From Phoronis australis (lineage: Eukaryota; Phoronida; Phoronidae), in NCBI GenBank assembly GCA_002633005.1, contig NMRA01000018.1, positions 1,466,554-1,530,553 of the forward strand: 64,000 bases of DNA, written 5' to 3'. Made by a program: the position numbers and the translations under genes. Shown piece after piece: positions 1-12,400 of this stretch. The notes below the pieces were generated by a model. It made no database searches. It had not been told where the DNA came from and worked only from the letters and a program-made list of their open reading frames with translations. Within the stretch, counting starts at the first letter, position 1; every line of letters begins with the position of its first letter.

Positions 1-264
1 CGACAAGGCTGTTGGATGTCTTGTGACTACATTGTGTGCAGCTTTGCATGACAACCAAATTATGGAATTCTAAAATTTTAGGTAATCAGATATGCTTATC
101 ATGCGTGAAAAGGGTGGATCATAAGTCCGTCCTCACAATTGACCTTTCTGGTCATACTTATACAAGTCTATTGGTTTATTAGTGAGCTAATGATCATACA
201 CTATGTGAACACATTTATAGAGGATTTTTTCCTAGCTTGCTTTATCTTTATTCCCCGTGCCCAG
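1..264 (+). other. RNF10: RNF10 intron, 3' part
   Basis: Non-coding sequence ending in a pyrimidine-rich tract and AG at 263-264, directly before the first RNF10 exon in the window. No repeat or other feature recognised. Confidence 0.75.
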
Positions 265-404
265 TGTCATGGCCTTGCCCAACCATCAGTACAGTGTTGG
301 CGAAGAGATCACAATGAAGTTGATGAAGCGCGAGCGAGGGTCAACCTACGCAGTACCCAAGTCACAATGGACAACTCGCAATGGCAAACCTCATAAAGTC
401 AAGG
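265..404 (+). CDS. RNF10: RNF10 exon: block just after the RING domain
   Basis: Acceptor AG at 263-264 and donor GT at 405-406 (GGGTAAGA context). It opens with the third base of a split codon and ends with the first base of the next. It encodes [19 protein letters not shown] and an AVPKSQW segment, matching the RNF10 region immediately C-terminal to the RING. The upstream ATG at 269 is internal to the protein and is not a start codon. Confidence 0.88.
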
Positions 405-3400
405 GTAAGAAACCTCTAGAAACTAGGTGTACTCTGTTCATAGGTGGTGCTGTGTGCAATGTGGTAATTCTTACATTTACAATTGGTCACAGTGTTCCAT
501 AAAATTTGAATTTGATTAACAACATTACAAGGGTCTGTGTAAACTGAATCTGTTAAAAATTATATGATCGATAGAATACCAAATAGGCTGTGTGGTGACA
601 TAGGGATTGAAACTTACATGTCCATAATGACTAGTCTATGGAACTACCCATCAATCAAATATAGGTCACAATGAAAAACCATACAATACAGCTACAATTT
701 CTAATTAGACATGTTTAATTTTGTTTTATATTTTCTGTCACAAAAGATATCGTTTGACTGTAAAATCCAAGTATTGTTTTTCGTCTTATGGTACATAGGC
801 ATGAAAGACTTGTAAATTGCAGAGTCCTTGTTATTGGCTATTAAAGAAATCTTTATATTTGACGCTTTTATTTCAGATCCAGTTGACAGGGGATACCTGA
901 AGCTGCTTGTAGCTTCCAATGACGACGTCCGTGACATCGTACAGTCTGAACGTAGTGAACTGAATCAACAGCTGAAGGAGGAGACGGATGTATGAAAGTT
1001 TCCACTCTTTTCAATAACGTTCCAAGGTTGGATTGCTCATAACATGACCCAAGATATAAATGTTCAGGATTCAGAAACGATTCAGTTTTTTTTTGCAATT
1101 AGTTTAGCTGGATCTAGGTCTTCACTCTCTCTGTATTATGTAAGCGAGCCCTAAAACTCTGCTGGTTGAACCTCCATTCCATAGTTGTCGATGTCTGTAA
1201 ATTCTACAACTGGAGTCTGACGCCGTGGCTTGATCTACTGTGACCATTGGCTGATTTCTGGCAAAAAAAATTCTAAGTCTCTAAACGGTTTAATTAGAAT
1301 ATTGCCTTTTTCCCACCCTGACTAAAAGACATTGGTTCTAGGCTCAGTACCGTACCGTTTTATTAATTTGTTTCTTAATGCTTTTTATCTTGACAAAAGT
1401 CTCATTTTATTGCTAAGTAATTCTCAGTGAGCACTAGGAAGTCTTGCGGTTGCAAGCCCAAGGTATTCTGATTAAATGACCCAGAATTCCCCGTCATGAC
1501 TGCTGGACGGATGCCAAATTCAGTGTCTGAGTAGCCTCCCCTGATGACTAAGAATGAAGGGGAATTAACAGGAGAGTTAGGATGATGGGCAAGCCATTCT
1601 ATAGTTAAAATTTTGCTGTCTTATTAGTTATTTCTAGTAATTTTTGTTCTTATCATAATTAACCGTAGTGACGGAAAAATTTTATTTTTTCCGATTGCTT
1701 TTTCTCTTGCACCGTGGGTGATATGGCATGAAATGGATTTCAGAGCCTGACTGTCTCATTCATTGAACATGCTTTGGAACTGTTGGATGAGAGAGAGAGG
1801 ACCTTGAATGCTGATGGTCAAGTGGAAGCCAATGTGACGGAAAGACTTGAGCAGCTGAAGGTTACCGAGAATACTGTGGAGTCACCCTCCGAGCAGTACC
1901 GCCAGCCACGATACTCAAAGGTGGGTGTTTGGTCACCCGCTTAACTTTAGAGAAATAAAACTGTGTCCTGTTTTAACAACTTATCTGATCGCAAACGTAA
2001 AGGTATCTAGTATTATACCCTAGTTTCCACAAACTTCACTCTGTGGAATGTGAAACAAGTTAACCATTTCATTATAACAGTCGGACAATCATTTCTAACG
2101 TCAATTTTGTGGTGTCATTTGGAAGTGCGTCATCTCAAAACCAGAAGGTTTTTTGATCTCATCCTTTCTTATTCATTTCGACAGTTGATTTGCCAGCATT
2201 TTGCAATTTTATTCAATGTAGTCTGGTCAAATTAATGCTGTTTTTTTTAAGGAAAACCTGGATGGTTTACTTAAAGCGTGGGGTTTGTGTTACATAAGTC
2301 ACCAATATTGCGCAGTAGTTATAATCTGATGATGCATATACTAATATATCCAGCATAAACTATAACATAATCAGCTTAGCTATGGCATTCACTGTGGCCA
2401 TGAGTACCAAATTTGGTTCCTGTGAATGCACATCTGAGTACGCAAAAATCTCACCAATTTTGGACTAAAATAATTTCCAAAATTGATGCTTTTTCAGTTT
2501 TCTTAGTCCCCAAGAAACGGGAATGTCCACAATTTTGTCAAAATAATATTATACCTATGGAATATCAAAGCGTTTATTTGGTGCTGTTTATCATTTATGA
2601 AAGAATAATATTTCACTCATCCATTGTATTGTGTCCTAGATTTATTAGGTTGTCCCTGACAGGATTTTTGTCTTTCTTCAGCCTATTGTTCAGTATGCTT
2701 CGGCCTTCTCCGATGAAGAAGTAGACCTAGAATCCAAAGAAGAAGAAGAAGCTCTTGGTTGCCACGATGGTAAGGAGAGGAGTTGTAATTTATAAGTCAG
2801 GGCTTGGAATTTTCCGCGGAAATGCGGATTTCCGCTTTTTTCAGATGTTCTTTCCGCGTATTTTATTATATTTCCGCGTAAAAAAATCGGATTTCATATA
2901 AAATTTCCGCGGCAAATTTCTTTCTTACCGCCGCGTTGTCGACGACTTTCACCTCGAAAAGCGGAAGTTGCTCTTTATGTTTCGGAGGAACATAAATTGT
3001 CAACATTGCCGGGGCATCTGGGAAAAGCGTGGTGGATTTCCTCAATGGCGGCTCGTATGATTGTAAATCGCGGTGTCAAATACTACGGCTATGGAGCCAA
3101 AAATGTTTGGAGGCGGGAGTGGCGGACGAGCTAAGGCAGGCGCAGACGCACGCTTCCGGAGGTGGTACCGTTTTTTTTGTTTTGTTTTTTTTTTTAGTCC
3201 TCCTGATTTCTGTCTGCAAAAGGTTCACGCCGACCTTATCAAGGCCGGCTGCGCACATATTTCGGGCCGTAAAAATTTCCGCATTTTTCGCCATTTGTCA
3301 TTCCAAGCCCTGATAAGTGGTAGAATTCGTATTGAAACGCTGTAGAATTGGTGTCGTATCAGGCACGTTCATTCCAAATAAACAATATATTTTCTGCTTC

Positions 3401-6400
3401 AGATGCTGACACTCTCCAGTCTTCCCTGGCGTGTGAAAGTGCTGTTAGTGATGGTATGTCGACACTATGAAAGGCTAGTTGGCAAAACAGGATAATTCAG
3501 TAGCCACTTACGTTGTCTGTGCAAAAAGAAAAACATTTTATTTTTAATTTAGAGGGAATAGTCAACCTTCATCAACCTATCCATTCCCACCCTTAATTAT
3601 ACATTTTCTGAATTGTCAATTAAAAATCTTAATTTTTGCCTTAACACATTGCATTATGGTTAACAATTGTGTGAACGCCATCTGTTTGAAAATTGTCATT
3701 TTTTTATCTTGCTGGTGACTTCGTGTTTGAACTGTATATTCCTGCTGTCACTATGCAGAGAATGGTGTCTCAGGTTTTTATTCACCTTCAAACAGCAGTC
3801 ACTTTTTAAAACATCTGCAGAGGTCTTTATTTTTGACGACCAATATCTTTGTTAATTGACGGAAGATAGGAAATCTGAGAATTGGTTCCCGCGGTCATAA
3901 AGCAAAAATAAGTACGCAAGTTTACATGCGAATCCAGGTACTGAGCAGAAATCGGTGTTAGAGCTGCTAAAAGTGTCAAACATCAATAAACATGAGAAGA
4001 TTTGTCATGTAATTGAAATCACAGACAATTTGCATATTTGATGCACTAACGATCTGTGTTTATGTTACGAGTAGTAGTGAAAAATAAAGATATAATTTCT
4101 TATAGTGTGTGAATATTTAATTTTTCAAAAAATGGACAAATGTTGGCAATTGCCTTAAGTCATGTGTTTGACTGATTTTCTTTAAAAGGGTGTTTTGTAT
4201 TTGAAAAAAATTCAGATTTCTCATCAACTGTGTCCCTTTTCATACTCCATAGACACTCCAATGCAGTCCCATGCTGTTCACCTGACAGATGGTGACGAAA
4301 CCTTGTGCGCGAACGAGATGACCGTTGATCAAGCTGCTCAAGAATTGCAACTACCACCCCAGGCTCGGCTCAATAAGATGACTGACAACTATTACTTCTA
4401 TCAAGGTAAGTCAGGATTTCATTGCTGTTCTTGATGTTAAACAGATGCCTCTCCATTCTATGTCAGTGTGATGCAAAAAGTATCGTGGTGGTGGTCTGCT
4501 TTGTCCATTTCAAAACTCTCCCAGTTGCTTCTTAGATAAACACCTTTTTCTGTTGAAGACTACATTCGTTTTTTTTCTGGCATTAGATGATTCATAAATA
4601 AGCTTTTTGAAACCATGTGCAGTGTGATTTGGCACTGTAGATTTGTGGTATTCATTTTACGTGACATACAGTATGGACGGACTGGAGTTATCTGATTGCT
4701 TTCATGTGGCGTGAACAAGTGAGAGAGTAGATGAGGGCGAAGCCCTCAGACAGCTTCGCGAGATCGGAAGATCTCGCCTTCTGTCCTTGCTGTGGTTGGT
4801 GTGGACGCGGATCGAGGGCAGGACCTGGTAGGCCGGTGGTGGTAGAGGTGGTGTGCTTGATCTTCTTCTGGAGACGAGACGCTGGCTTGATGGCAACAGC
4901 TTAGAGTTGGTTCACGTGAAGCCGGCTTGCTGGCAACAGCTGTCATGCTACTGATTGCTTGTCTTTATACTGCCCCGTCGGGACAGTTTTTTTTTTTTTC
5001 GTTGTCTTTATACTGCCCTGACGCCCCTTCGGAACAGTTACCAGTTGCACAGGACCCGAACCCTTAGTGCTCCGGTGGCAGGTTGTCACGAAATTTGGTT
5101 GTCTTTATACTGCCCCGTCGCCCCTTCGGAACAGTTACCAGTAGCGCAGGGCCCGAACCCTTAGTGCTCCGGTACATGGTTGTCACGACAGTTTGGTTGT
5201 CTTTATACTGCCCCGTCGGGACAGTTTTTACCAGTTGAGCAGGGCCAGGACCCTTAAGTGCTCCTGGAATAGGTTTGTCACGGAAATGCGGCTTAACGTG
5301 GCTTCGCGGAGTGACTGCAGCCTGTCGGAGACAGTCTGCATTCCGGCGAGCTCGTGTAGTGTGTCAATTCGGCAATATCTGGGCTGGCCGAGAGCAATTC
5401 TCAGCGCCCAGTTTTGTAGTTTCTGTAGTCTTTCGATTGTGGAAGGAGCACAGGTTGAAATGTCGATGGCGTCATATTCGAATAGGGGTCTGATGAACAT
5501 TTTGTAGATCAGTAGTAGGCAGTCGCTCCTAGCGCCCCACCCTGTGCCCTTCAATCGATACATGAGCTTGACTCTGGTTCTTGCACGGTCACACACGCGT
5601 GCGACGTGTGGTTGTAACGTCAGTCTTTGGTCGAGGGTTACCCCTAGCAGAGTGGCCTCTGCTTTTGGTGTGAGCCTGACACCAAATAGTGAAAGACTGA
5701 ACGGTCGCAGTTTCTGTTTGCGGTGGAACAGGATGACCTGTGATTTTGCGGCATTGAGTTTGATGCGCCAGATGGAGCACCAGTCCTCCAGTTTTGATAG
5801 TGCCCGCTGGAGGCGTGCTTGGACAACTGTCTCTTGTTTTTCACTTGTCCAGAACCCGAGATCTTCGGCGAACTGGGATATCTGAACTTTGTCCCTTGGG
5901 TGAACTGGTAGGTCGTTGACATAGATCAAAAATAGCAACGGAATTAGGACGGACCCCTGGGGGGTGCCGGCCCTCAGATTCACCGGTTGGGAGACGGTTT
6001 GTCCCTGTCTGACTGATATGCATCTGTCTCTCAGGAAAGATGACAAGAGTCTATTAGCCATTTTGTCCGGTAGACCTATATTGGAGAGTTTGTATCTCAT
6101 CCCGTCATGCCATACAGAGTCAAAGGCTTTTTCGACGTCCAACATTATGGCTCCAGTAAAAAAGGTTTTGCCCATTGCCGTTTTGCCTTGAGCTATCAGT
6201 CTATGAATGTGTTCGGTTCGTGGCGTGAACAGTCACCTCAGACTTGATTAATAGCAATTTGAGGTCTATAATTTCATAGTGGCCCAATTAGTGGAGTATG
6301 GTGCTTAAACATGCTGGTTTTAAAGATGCATTTGCATGCTTCTAACTATGCTAATGTATAGCATGAACTAAACAACAATGCTGTTTGAACATCATCTATT

Positions 6401-9400
6401 TTAAACATACTGCAGTTGTATTCATTGACAACTTGTAAATGTGAAAATAAAAAATTATGCAAATAGGTGACCTCTGCACTAATGACGTATCTCGCAGGCT
6501 CGCATAGCCCGTATCATAACAATATTATACACGTTTCTCAAATCTGTGTGTTATTGCAGCTTGCGATGGTCAGCACATCTATTTGAATTCGCTGAATGCT
6601 CGATGCTTGGCCAGGGAGTATGGCAGTCTGGAACACGGACCTGAAATGATATCAGCCAGAATTGTTGAGCTGGAAGGTGTTACCATGAATGAGGTGGGCA
6701 AAAGTGACTGTTTACGCTTACTTTTTTTGGGAAAAGTTAGCACGCCTTGTCTTTGCCATGCCTACTGTGGGGGCATATCGGAGTCTTACATTCCTCTTGT
6801 AAATGATTGCAATAGTCATTACTCTAGCATTCGTATGTGCTCGGCATCCTTAGAAAGATTCCATTTATGGTTTGATTTCTAAGTGTGCTGTGGATTTTGA
6901 GAATCTGATGCCACAGTATACATTAATGTATTGTTGTTAGGGGGAATAATACTTCAGGATACATGTTTTACTGTCAAGCTTTCCTGACGAAGTGGCCTTT
7001 TTTGTGCTAAATTATCCTCTTGACATTGAAAAGTAAAAAGATAAATTTTACATATGAGCAGAAACTGCTTCAAGGAGAGAGTGTGGCTCTGTAGTTTGAG
7101 GTCCAGGCTCGTGTTTGGAAGACCTGGGTTCGAATCCTGGCTTTAATGGCAGACAATCGAGCATTGCACAAAAATGTCTCTTATTACTCTGAGCTAGTCT
7201 TACTAGTGAGTAAATGAATGTATGCAAGGAAATGAATGAGAACCACTTCGCAATACTAGACTTTGAGTGTGAAATGTAAAGAAGAGATAGAATGACTAAA
7301 TGTTGCCTTTAACAGCTGTATCATTACTCATGTAGATGGAATTGCGGGCTTCAGTTTTTTGTTTAAAGTGGCTGTTCATAGTCGTAACAGTGTTACTTCA
7401 TGCCATGGTTGCATGTTTTTCATTTGTGCTTGGCTGAAACAAAATGTTTCTTATCTGGAAACCACTATATGTTGGAAGTTGGAACCACCTTTGATAATAT
7501 CCTTGTCTTGTTCTAAATCTTTGAACCTGTTATTGTTTCATTTTCCTTTAACTTATGTGCCATTTGTTGTTCTGCTTGACCTGTGGCTTAGGAACTGAGA
7601 CAACGACTTCGCTACTTGAGTCATCTCCCTGTTACCTGTACCTTCACTGTGGCGGAATTGGAGTTGAAGCCCCCTCTGTTGTCAAAAGGCACTATTCAAC
7701 ACTTCTCTGGTTAGTTCAGAATCATTGTAATACCATCAAAATTGAAATTAAAGTCTGTCTAATTTGCCATTTTGAAATTAACATAGTTTACACCAAAGGT
7801 TGGTACGGTTCATCTATGCTTGGTAAAAACAAACGGCACTGTCCATATGTTTGTTCCTCTGTGGGCTGGTGGTTATAGGACATTCTACTGTTAGGTCTAG
7901 TTCTCAAGATTTTTAGTTTATCCAATACTGGGTCAGCAAAAGAACTGATGTTACTGATTAACAGAGTAACTGTTCTTAGTTATGATTTGGTTTTTCTTTT
8001 TTGCCAATGTGGATACCAGCTGGAGAATTGAACTGAACTAATGAAATATTTTGGCAATATTGTGTTGGTAAGCTGCCTGGGTGCATTGTTTTGTATTTTT
8101 CCAACCTAGGTGAGATTGACAAGCGTAGACGTCAGCGTCAGAGAAAGGCGCGTGATGAACGTCGTCGGTTCAAGCAATGGGAAGAGAAAGAAAGTGAGTA
8201 TGGTGTGACGCATCTCTTGTATGTCTTTAACAGACAAGGCTTGGAATTTTCTGCGGAAACGTTCATTTCCGCGGAAAAAATCGGATTTGCGATAAAATTT
8301 CTGCGGCAAATTGGTTTCTAACCGCGGCGTTGCCGATGACTTTCAGCTTGAAAAGCGGAAACTGCTTTTTATGTTTTGGACGAACGAAAATTGTCATTGC
8401 CGGGGCACCTGGGATAGCGTGGTTCATCAATGGCATCTGCATGTGGTATTAAATCGCGGTGACAAATAGTGCGATTTTAGCAGCCAAAAATGTGTGGAGC
8501 TTGGAGTAGACAGAATATTTTGTGGAAAAAGTGGATGAAAGAATCGTTCAATGTGTTTGTAGACAACAAAAGTCAGGGTTTCGCTCTGTAAACTTTGCCA
8601 GAGGGGCAATTACGGCGTGTGTGGCCGAATTGTCTTGGAGGACCACCTTAAAACGATGAAAAACGAGAACAACACTTTCTGAAAGAAAATTTAATCGTAA
8701 CTGGTAATTCGTTGGATTCGGAATGTAATACCATTGGGATCGTGGGATGTGTATGATGTATGAAATTCTTTTATTTAATCCCATGTTCAAGCCCGGGTCG
8801 GTACTTGCCAAGTTGGCTGCTAGGCCTGAGTCTGTTTTTCCACTTGCCACTGAAACGGGATGCAAAGTGCTATTTTCGTTACTGCAAATGTGACTTAAAT
8901 TGCCATTGATGTATTCCAATTTATTTCGACATTTTTCATGTTTTATTTTGTAAAAATATCTTATTCTGACCAACTCCAGTTTTGCAGTTCAAGGGAGAAG
9001 TGGTCACGTGANTATGCTAAAAGTGTCAAACATCAATAAACATGAGAAGATTTGTCATGTAATTGAAATCACAGACAATTTGGCATATTTGATGCACTAA
9101 CGATCTGTGTTTATGTTGCGAGTAGCAGTGAAAAATAAAGATGTAATTTCTTACAGTGTGTGAATATTTAATTTTTCAAAAAATGGACAAATGTTGGCAA
9201 TTGCCTCAAGTCATGTGTTTGACTAATTTTCTTTAAAAGGGTGTTTTGTATTTGAAAAAAATTCAGATTTCTCATCAACTGTGTCCCTTTTCATACTCCA
9301 TAGACACCCCAGTGCAGTCCCATGCTGTTCACCTGACAGATGGTGACGAAACCTTGTGCGCGAACGAGATGACCGTTGATCAAGCTGCTCAAGAATTGCA

Positions 9401-12400
9401 ACTACCACCACAGGCTCGGCTCAATAAGATGACTGACAACTATTACTTCTATCAAGGTGAGTCAGGATTTCATTGCTGTTCTTGATGTTAAACAGATGCC
9501 TCTCCATTCTATGTCAGTGTGATGCAAAAAGTATCGTTGTGGTTGTCTGCTTTGTCCATTTCAAAACTCCCAGTTGCTTCTTAGATAAACACCTTTTTCT
9601 GTTGAAGACTACATTCGTTTTTTCTGGCATTAGATGATTCATAAATAAGCTTTTTGAAACCATGTGCAGTGTGATTTGGCACTGTAGATTTGTGGTATTC
9701 ATTTTACGTGACATACAGTATGGACGGACTGGAGTTCTCTGATTGCTTTCATGTGGCGTGAACAGTCACCTCAGACTTGATTAATAGCAATTTGAGATCT
9801 GTAATTTCAAAGTGGCCCAATTAGTGGAGTATGGTGCTTAAACATGCTGGTTTTAAAGATGCATTTGCATGCTTCTAACTATGCTAATGTATAACAGGAA
9901 CTAAACAACAATGCTATTTGAACATCATCTATTCTAAACATACTGCAGTTGTATTCATTGACAACTTGTAAATGTGAAAATAAAAAATTCTGCAAATAGG
10001 TGACCTCTGCACTAATGACGTATCTCGCAGGCTTGCATAGCCCGTATCATAACAATATTATACACGTTTCTCAAATCTGTGTCTTATTGCAGCTTGCGAT
10101 GGTCAGCACATCTATTTGAATTCGCTGAATGCTCGATGCTTGGCCAGGGAGTATGGCAGTCTGGAACACGGACCTGAAATGATATCAGCCAGAATTGTTG
10201 AGCTGGAAGGTGTTACCATGAATGAGGTGGGCAAAAGTGACTGTTTACGCTTACTTTTTTTTTGGGAAAAGTTAGCACACCTTGTCTTTGCCATGCCTAC
10301 TGTGGGGGCATATCGGAGTCTTACATTCCTCTTGTAATTGAATGCAATAGTCATTGCCCTAACATTCTTATGTGCTCGGCATCCTTAGAAAGATTCCATA
10401 TATGGTTTGATTTCTAAGTGTGCTGTGGATTTTGAGAATCTGATGCCATAGTATACATTAATGTGCTGTTGTTGGGGAGAATAATACTTCACAATACATG
10501 TATTACTGTCAAGCTTTCCTGACGAAGTGGCCTTTTTTATGCTAAATTATCCTCTTGACATTGAAAAGTAAAAAGATAAATTTTACATATGAGCAGAAAC
10601 TACTTCAAGGAGAGAGTGTGACTCTGTAGTTTGAGCTCCAGGCTCGCGTTTGGAAGACCTGGGTTCGAATCCTGGCTTTAATGGCAGACAATCGAGCATT
10701 GCACAAAAATGTCTCTTATTACTCTGAGCTCAGTCTTACTACTGAGTGAATGAATGTATGCAAGGAAATGAATGAGAACCACTTCGCGAATACTAGACTT
10801 TGAGTGTGAAATGTAAAGAAGAGATAGAATGACTAAATGTTGCCTTTAACAGCTGTATCATTACTCATGTAGATGGAATTGCGGGCTTCAGTTTTTTGTT
10901 TAAAGTGGCTGTTCATAGTCGTAACAGTGTTACTTCATGCCATGGTTGCATGTTTTTCATTTGTGCTTGGCTGAAACAAAATGTTTCTTATCTGGAAACC
11001 ACTATATGTTGGAAGTTGGAACCACCTTTGATAATATCCTTGTCTTGTTCTAAATCTTTGAACCTGTTATTGTTTCATTTTCCTTTAACTTATGTGCCAT
11101 TTGTTGTTCTGCTTGACCTCTGGCTTAGGAACTGAGACAACGACTTCGCTACTTGAGTCATCTCCCTGTTACCTGTACCTTCACTGTGGCGGAATTGGAG
11201 TTGAAGCCCCCTCTGTTGTCAAAAGGCACTATCCAACACTTCTCTGGTTAGTTCAGAATCATTGTAATACCATCAAAATTGAAATTAAAGTCTGTCTAAT
11301 TTGCCATTTTGAAATTAACATAGTTTACACCAAAGGTTGGTATGGTTCATCTATGCTTGGTAAAAACAAACGGCACTGTCCATATATATGTTTGTTCCTC
11401 TGTGGGCTGGTGGTTATAGGACATTCTACTGTTAGGTCTAGTTCTCAAGATTTTTAGTTTATCCAATACTGGGTCAGCAAAAGAACTGATATTACTGATT
11501 AACAGAGTAACTGTTCTTAGTTATGATTTGGTTTTTCTTTTTTGCCAATGTGGATACCAGCTGGAGAATTGAACTAAACTAATGAAATATTTTGGCAATA
11601 TTGTGTTGGTAAGCTGCCTAGGTGCATTGTTTTATATTTTTCCAACCTAGGTGAGATTGACAAGCGTAGACGTCAGCGTCAGAGAAAGGCACGTGATGAA
11701 CGTCGTCGGTTCAAGCAATGGGAAGAGAAAGAAAGTGAGTATGGTGTGACGCATCTCTTGTATGTCTTTAACAGACAAAGCTTGGAATTTTCTGCAGAAA
11801 CATGGATTTCCGCGGAAAAAATCGGGATTTGCGATATAATTTCCACGGCAAATTGGTTTCTAACCGCGGCGTTGCCGATGACTTTCAGCTTGAAAAGCGG
11901 AAACTGCTTTTTATGTTTTGGACAAATGACAATTGTCATTGCCGGGGCACCTGGGATAGCGTGGTTCATCAATGGCATCTGCATGTGGTATTAAATCGCG
12001 GTGACAAATAGTGCGATTCAGCATCCAAAAATGTGTGGAGCTTGGAGTAGACAGGATATTTTGTGGAAAAAGTGGATGAAAGAATCGTTCAATGTGTTTG
12101 TAGACAACAAAAGTCAGGGTTTCGCTCTGTAAACTTTGCCAGAGGGGCAATTACGGCATGTGTGGCCAAATCGTCTTGGAGGACCACCTTAAAACGATGA
12201 AAAACGAGAACAACACTTTCTGAAAGAAAATTTAATCGTAACTGGTAATTCGTTGGATTCGGAATGTAATACCATTGGGATTGTGGGATGTGTATGATGT
12301 ATGAAATTCTTTTATTTAATCCCATGTTCAAGCCCGGGTCGGTACTTGCCAAGTTGGCTGCTAGGCCTGAGTCTGTTTTTCCACTTGCCACTGAAACGGG

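Larger units (their letters stand above)
405..4252 (+). other. RNF10: RNF10 introns between the first six exons of the window
   Basis: Five GT-AG introns: 405-876, 990-1743, 1921-2681, 2770-3402, 3454-4252. The second holds a dispersed repeat copy (1470-1685) and the fourth is mostly a short TIR element (2798-3312). Nothing else was recognised in them. Confidence 0.8.
4718..6219 (-). mobile_element. 5'-truncated jockey-like LINE insertion
   Basis: This 1502-bp insert is absent from the otherwise matching second copy (9755 region). It is bounded by a perfect 12-bp target-site duplication, GTGGCGTGAACA, at 4706-4717 and 6220-6231. On the minus strand it carries the C-terminal half of a reverse transcriptase and a tandem-repeat-rich 3' end, with no poly(A) tail. 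The 5' end is cut inside the reverse-transcriptase domain, the usual result of incomplete target-primed reverse transcription. Confidence 0.93.
3965..9011. repeat. First copy of a large direct duplication (upstream contig end)
   Basis: 5047 bp that realign to 9015-12552 once the 1.5-kb LINE insertion is removed. It carries four RNF10 exons and their introns. It ends at GTGGTCACGTGA, one base before the N at 9012; the same string continues into unique sequence at 12553. Confidence 0.92.

Noticed and set aside
7081-7160. Functional tRNA gene
   Set aside because: It has A and B boxes but no acceptor stem pairing or clear anticodon arm, and a SINE-like body follows.
8548-8973. 141-codon minus-strand open frame, also at 12089-12514
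   Set aside because: Its two copies are the allelic duplication, not independent conservation; no domain and it lies in an RNF10 intron.
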